A stretch of DNA of 25,703 bases. Source: a virus. Position numbers and translations under genes: made by a program. Location: positions 1 to 25,703 of the IMG/VR virus record IMGVR_UViG_3300031576_000265. One strand, 5' to 3'. Position 1 is the stretch's first letter. Each line of letters starts with the position of its first letter. Below the pieces are notes generated by a model. That model ran no database searches. It was not told the origin of the DNA and was given only the letters and a program-made list of their open reading frames with translations. Below, piece by piece: positions 22,881 to 25,703 of the stretch.

Positions 22881-23235
22881 AGGCGTAACGAGCTCCCCCG
22901 CCGGGGATTTCGGCCCCTGCTGTGCATGCGGATCCGCCGGGCCCACGGTCCGGAATCTCCTCATGCTGCCGTTTATGGCGCCGGTGCTCGGCGCCGGCTG
23001 GGGATGCTGCGTCTGCAAGGCGCCCTTCGACGGCGCGATCGCCATGGTCTGCGATGAGTGCCATGCGGGCAGCGTTCCCCTCCGGTTCGTCTGCTCAGGC
23101 CCCATCTCCCAGAAGGCGCGCGCCGAGATAGCCGACTTCAAGGCGGGCCCGCGCCACGAGTGCGACGAGCTCTACCACCCCGAGATCGCCGAGCGGCGGA
23201 TCCGGAAGTCGATCGCGGAGGGCCGCCGGCCATGA
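22873..23235 (+). CDS. Zinc-ribbon phage protein
   Basis: The 120-residue product has three Cys pairs: CCACG near residue 16, CCVCKAPFDGAIAMVC near 45-60 and CDECH. The landmarks 'NLLMLPFMAPVLGAGWGCCVC...DGAIAMVCDECH' recur in a phage early-region zinc protein whose function is unknown. Residues 80-120 are helical and charged. TTG 22873 is the only usable start in frame after the TAG at 22855 that retains the first Cys pair. AGGAGG at 22866-22871 is too close to it, while AGGAAG at 22856 has a better spacing. Its stop overlaps the next ATG. From here rightward, codons end in G or C more strongly than in the preceding 2.5 kb. Confidence 0.7.
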   Translation: MPEGVTSSPAGDFGPCCACGSAGPTVRNLLMLPFMAPVLGAGWGCCVCKAPFDGAIAMVCDECHAGSVPLRFVCSGPISQKARAEIADFKAGPRHECDELYHPEIAERRIRKSIAEGRRP

Positions 23236-24092
23236 TCCGCGTCGACGCCGAGAACGTCCGATGCCTTTACTGTCGGCGGACCCTTGAGTGGGAGGGGACG
23301 CCGGACGCGGCCGCGTTCCGCGCCGGCGAGGCCTTGAGGATGAAGTGTCGTCGGTGCGGCAAGCGGTTCCTGGCGAACCTCGTCCCGGATCCGCAGCGCC
23401 CCGGGGAGTTCCTGCGGTCCATGGTCGAGGTCGGGGGGGCGGCAGCCATGAGCGATCACCCGAAGCTCGCGCGAGAGACCGTCCTGCCGGCGGCCGAGCG
23501 CCTGGCCGGAATCCTGTCGAAGGCGTGCCACCGCATCGAGATCGCGGGCTCGCTCCGCCGCGGCCGCGCGGCCGTCGGCGACATCGAGCTGGTGGCCATC
23601 CCGAAGATCGAGCCGCTCGCCAAGCCAGGCTCGCTCTACCCGGAACCCTACAACCTCCTCTGGGAGGGGTTGGACGGCTACGCCAAGCAGGCCGGCTGGC
23701 GGTACCTGAACCACGGCCAGAAGTACCGGAAGTTCCTGATGCCTTACGACCTCCGGCGGCCCGCGGACCAGGTCCAGGTCGACCTCTTCACCTGCGAGCC
23801 TGAGAACTGGGGGAACATCTTCCTGATCCGGACCGGGCCCGCTGAGTTCTCGCAGGCCGTCGTCACGCGCCTGAGGGAGTGCGCGCGGCCGTCGTCGGGC
23901 GGTTTCGTCCGGCTGGCGCCCTCGGTCCATCCCGAGATCCCCTACGGCGGGGAGTTCCGAGAGTGGACCGAGGCCGAGAAGGCCCGGATGGAGAAGGTCC
24001 CGACGCCGCGAGAGGAGGACGTCTTCGAGATCGCCGGCATGGAGTACGTCCCGCCCGATGAGCGGGACGAGTGGAGAGAGGGCCGCCTATGA
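23232..24092 (+). CDS. Zinc finger plus polymerase-beta-type nucleotidyltransferase
   Basis: From ATG 23232 (ATGA overlap) the product is 286 residues. Residues 1-45 form a Com-like zinc finger (C11/C14, C39/C42; VRCLYCRRTL and MKCRRCGKRF). Residues about 75-240 are a nucleotidyltransferase of the DNA polymerase beta/X superfamily, with G106-S107 in IAGSLRRG, D117-x-E119 in GDIEL, and third acid D184 in VQVDLF. All three catalytic acids are present, so nucleotide transfer is likely. The substrate (DNA end, RNA or protein) cannot be read. Internal ATG 23448 could start the enzyme alone. A run of seven Gs (23433-23439) lies at the joint, so the fusion should be confirmed. Confidence 0.78.
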   Translation: MIRVDAENVRCLYCRRTLEWEGTPDAAAFRAGEALRMKCRRCGKRFLANLVPDPQRPGEFLRSMVEVGGAAAMSDHPKLARETVLPAAERLAGILSKACHRIEIAGSLRRGRAAVGDIELVAIPKIEPLAKPGSLYPEPYNLLWEGLDGYAKQAGWRYLNHGQKYRKFLMPYDLRRPADQVQVDLFTCEPENWGNIFLIRTGPAEFSQAVVTRLRECARPSSGGFVRLAPSVHPEIPYGGEFREWTEAEKARMEKVPTPREEDVFEIAGMEYVPPDERDEWREGRL

Positions 24093-24628
24093 CCACCGAA
24101 GTCCGCTTCGAGGCGCGCCAGGTCCTGCCGCCGATCGAGCACCTGATCGCGCAGCTCGGGCCGGCCTGCCACCGGATCGAGCTCGCCGGCGCCGTGCGCC
24201 GCGGGAACCGGGAGCTCGACCTGGTCGACCTCCTCGCAATCCCGCGGATCGACCCGAAGCGGAACCTCCTCTGGGAGCTCCTCGACGGCTGGAAGGAGCT
24301 GCTCCACGGCCGCAGCGGGGAGTTCTCACGGGTCTTCTACTGGCCCGTGTCGCCCGACCAGTCGATCCAGGTGAACCTCTACACCGCCCGCGCGGACACC
24401 TGGGGGAACGCCCTCGTCCACCGGACGGGTCCGGAGGACTTCTGGCTCTACCTGGTCGGGAGGCTTCGCGAGGAGGGCTTCATCTCCAGGAACAACGAGA
24501 TCATCCGCCTGGCCGACAACACCCTCGCCCCATGCCGCGAGGAGGAGGACTTCTTCGCCCTCGCGCGGGCCCACGTGCGGCCGCCCCAGTCGCGGGCCGG
24601 CTTCGGGTCTGAAAGGAGCTCCTGGTGA
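24089..24628 (+). CDS. Degenerate paralog of the nucleotidyltransferase
   Basis: The 179-residue product from ATG 24089 aligns without gaps to its neighbour over the active-site region (CHRIELAGAVRRG against CHRIEIAGSLRRG; later WGNALVHRTGPEDFW against WGNIFLIRTGPAEFS). At the catalytic positions, D117 and E119 become L45 and D47, G106-S107 becomes G34-A35, and D184 becomes N96. D44 might partly substitute for the first acid, but the family geometry is lost. It probably arose by tandem duplication and works as a non-catalytic partner or has a changed activity. The zinc finger is absent. The start overlaps the upstream stop by four bases. Confidence 0.78.
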   Translation: MTTEVRFEARQVLPPIEHLIAQLGPACHRIELAGAVRRGNRELDLVDLLAIPRIDPKRNLLWELLDGWKELLHGRSGEFSRVFYWPVSPDQSIQVNLYTARADTWGNALVHRTGPEDFWLYLVGRLREEGFISRNNEIIRLADNTLAPCREEEDFFALARAHVRPPQSRAGFGSERSSW

Positions 24629-24665
24629 TGGGGATGCAGAGGCCTCTCTGCCCGGGATCGCGCCT

Positions 24666-24675
24666 GGGGGGGGGG
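24666..24675 (+). repeat. Run of ten Gs
   Basis: Ten consecutive Gs precede the initiator start by six bases. The run lies within a 16-codon frame (ATG 24628 to TAG 24676) and may help ribosome binding. Homopolymers this long vary by slippage or sequencing error. Confidence 0.8.
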
Positions 24676-24681
24676 TAGGTC

Positions 24682-25703
24682 GTGAAGGAGAGGGCCTATG
24701 AGGGCTGGTTCCCGTTCCCGCGCGGCGGCGCCCAGGAGTGGCTCTGGGACGACGCCGAGATCCTCCGGGCCTGGGCGACGCTCCACCGGCGCGCCCAGAC
24801 GCGGCCAGGGTCGCACCTCCATCGCGGAGCCGTCCTCGACCTCGAGGTGGGCCAGCTGGCCACGACCCTCCAGGCCTTCTCGAAGACCCTGGGCTGGAGC
24901 CGGGACCGCGTCCGCCACTTCTTCGCCCTCCTCCAGAAGCGGAAGGAGCTCGTGGTGAGACCCAAGACGTTCGACCCGAATTCCGACACTTGGATCGACA
25001 CCAGAACCGACAGGGGAACTCTTCTCTTAACCCTTGTCAACCATCCCTTTAGGGAAAAGGCTCAAGGGAAATCGACACCAGAATCGACACTAGAATCGAC
25101 ACCAGAACGAGAAAATCGACACCAGAACGACACCAGATCGACAGCAGAACCGACACCGAAATCGACACCTGAATCGACACCTAAATCGACACCTGATTCA
25201 GCGCCATTTTCCCATGGTGTTGAGCCGTCGTCGGTCGTTGCGACCGACACCAAATCAGACACTGAATCCGACACCAGAATCGACACCCCTCCGCGCGCGC
25301 ACCCCCCCCAAAAATCGACACGTTTAAACAACAACAACAATACCCCTACCAGAGAACCCTCCGGCGAAAGGGGGGTCCGGGGGGAAATCGAGCGGGTTCT
25401 CGGAGCGGTCCATCCGGACAGAGGCAGGGAGGGGTCCGGAGGGCGAGAGCCCCGTCCTGCGGATCCGCGCCATCCCCTGTTCGGCCTGCCGCACCCCAGA
25501 CGGGCCCTGGACCTCCTGGCCACGATTGGGATGGGACGGGCCGTCTCCCGGTCGATCTCGGTCGAGATCTCGATCGGGCGGATCCTCGACGTCGTCGTGG
25601 CCGCCCGAACGCGGGACAAGCCGGGGGGATGGGCCCGGACTGCGTTCGAGGAGGGCTTCGAGGTGCCTCGAGCCAACGGGGAGGACCTGAAGGCCCTGGT
25701 GCG
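24682..25703 (+). CDS. Replication initiator/replisome-organiser-like protein (partial)
   Basis: The frame is open from GTG 24682 to the right edge, 340 codons without a stop. Residues about 10-120 match the winged-helix domain of phage replication organisers: 'EWLWDDAEILRAWATLHRRA', a 'GAVLDLEVGQLATTLQAFSKTLGWSRDRVRHFFALLQKRKEL' wing-helix core and the closing 'TLLLTLVNHPF'. Residues 125-225 are a Ser/Thr/Pro/Asp linker encoded by a DNA repeat. Residues about 270-325 (RALDLLATIGMGRAVSRSIS, then IGRILDVVVAARTRDKPGGW) match the C-terminal helical module of such proteins, thought to contact the helicase or its loader. The layout parallels lambda O. Confidence 0.75.
   Translation, partial: MKERAYEGWFPFPRGGAQEWLWDDAEILRAWATLHRRAQTRPGSHLHRGAVLDLEVGQLATTLQAFSKTLGWSRDRVRHFFALLQKRKELVVRPKTFDPNSDTWIDTRTDRGTLLLTLVNHPFREKAQGKSTPESTLESTPERENRHQNDTRSTAEPTPKSTPESTPKSTPDSAPFSHGVEPSSVVATDTKSDTESDTRIDTPPRAHPPQKSTRLNNNNNTPTREPSGERGVRGEIERVLGAVHPDRGREGSGGREPRPADPRHPLFGLPHPRRALDLLATIGMGRAVSRSISVEISIGRILDVVVAARTRDKPGGWARTAFEEGFEVPRANGEDLKALV
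24983..25323 (+). repeat. Iteron-like array, candidate phage replication origin
   Basis: The octamer TCGACACC occurs exactly at 24995, 25072, 25096, 25116, 25162, 25174, 25186 and 25280. One- or two-base variants lie at 24983, 25007, 25084, 25127, 25138, 25150, 25244, 25268 and 25315. Most neighbours in 25072-25194 are 11-12 bp apart. A 17-bp copy (AATCGACACCAGAACGA) occurs at 25094 and 25114. The array lies between the DNA-binding and C-terminal parts of the initiator gene. Translation crosses the repeat in all three registers, so the DNA rather than the peptide is conserved. Confidence 0.72.
25031..25068. repeat. Nested inverted repeat inside the array
   Basis: CCCTTG (25031-25036) and CAAGGG (25063-25068) are inverted halves, and inside them TCCCT/AGGGA (25044-25055) can pair. 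This occupies the gap between the first two-three repeat units and the main block. It may be an origin hairpin; no function is shown. Confidence 0.5.
25310..25345. other. AT-rich patch, candidate unwinding element
   Basis: Directly after the last iteron-like unit the sequence turns A/T-rich (AAAAATCG..., GTTTAAAC palindrome at 25322-25329, repeated CAA to 25340) within otherwise GC-rich DNA. An easily melted patch beside iterons is the standard arrangement of an initiator-opened origin. Confidence 0.5.

Noticed and set aside
25072-25194. CRISPR array
   Set aside because: The units are only 11-12 bp apart with no unique spacers of 25-40 bp, and they lie in an open coding frame.
25062-25676. 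Minus-strand frame with Val-Asp-Ser-Gly repeats
   Set aside because: It is the complement of the TCGACACC repeat within the plus-strand initiator gene; no ribosome site and low-complexity sequence.

Overview
The window is about 25.7 kb of a high-GC tailed-phage or prophage genome: a siphovirus-type Caudoviricete with an HK97-fold capsid. The lineage rests on a two-gene terminase, an HK97-type portal, an S78-type prohead protease, an HK97 capsid with a delta domain, the gp6/head-closure/gp10/DUF3168 connector series, a tail tube protein, a frameshifted tail chaperone and a 1126-residue tape measure. Promoters with TTGACA -35 boxes and frequent Shine-Dalgarno sequences suggest a bacterial host using a sigma70-like factor. 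The host cannot be named from sequence alone. No tRNA, rRNA, integrase, IS element, CRISPR array or recognisable endolysin was seen.

Layout. 1-884: end of an upstream gene, a BppU-N-like beta protein and an HNH nuclease. 885-3022: small and large terminase. 3019-6908: portal, protease and capsid. The protease and capsid are separated by a 210-base leader rich in inverted repeats. 6949-9402: small head protein, decoration-like protein and the connector/tail-completion genes. 9399-9977: a structural-type protein with an N-terminal signal peptide. 10008-14553: tail tube, chaperone with a C_CCA_AAC -1 frameshift site, and tape measure. 14553-19597: baseplate hub and adhesin-like proteins. 19616-20131: two minus-strand genes, a small membrane protein and a ribbon-helix-helix regulator. 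The regulator diverges from a Fis-type HTH gene at 20229, with mirror-image promoters sharing a perfect dyad. 20229-23235: a rightward early operon of small, mostly Cys-rich genes. 23232-24628: two tandem polymerase-beta-type nucleotidyltransferase genes, the second with its catalytic residues replaced. 24682 to the right edge: an open, partial replication-initiator-like gene.

The genes form a morphogenesis block expressed rightward, with stop/start codons overlapping at most junctions, and a separate early block driven from the divergent switch near 20.2 kb. The most striking signal is inside the initiator gene. About 17 copies of a TCGACACC-type repeat, many on a 12-bp pitch, run from 24983 to 25323 and are translated in all three registers. 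They are followed by an AT-rich patch. Because the DNA repeat persists while the peptide changes, the array looks like a replication origin embedded in the initiator gene, as in lambda gene O.
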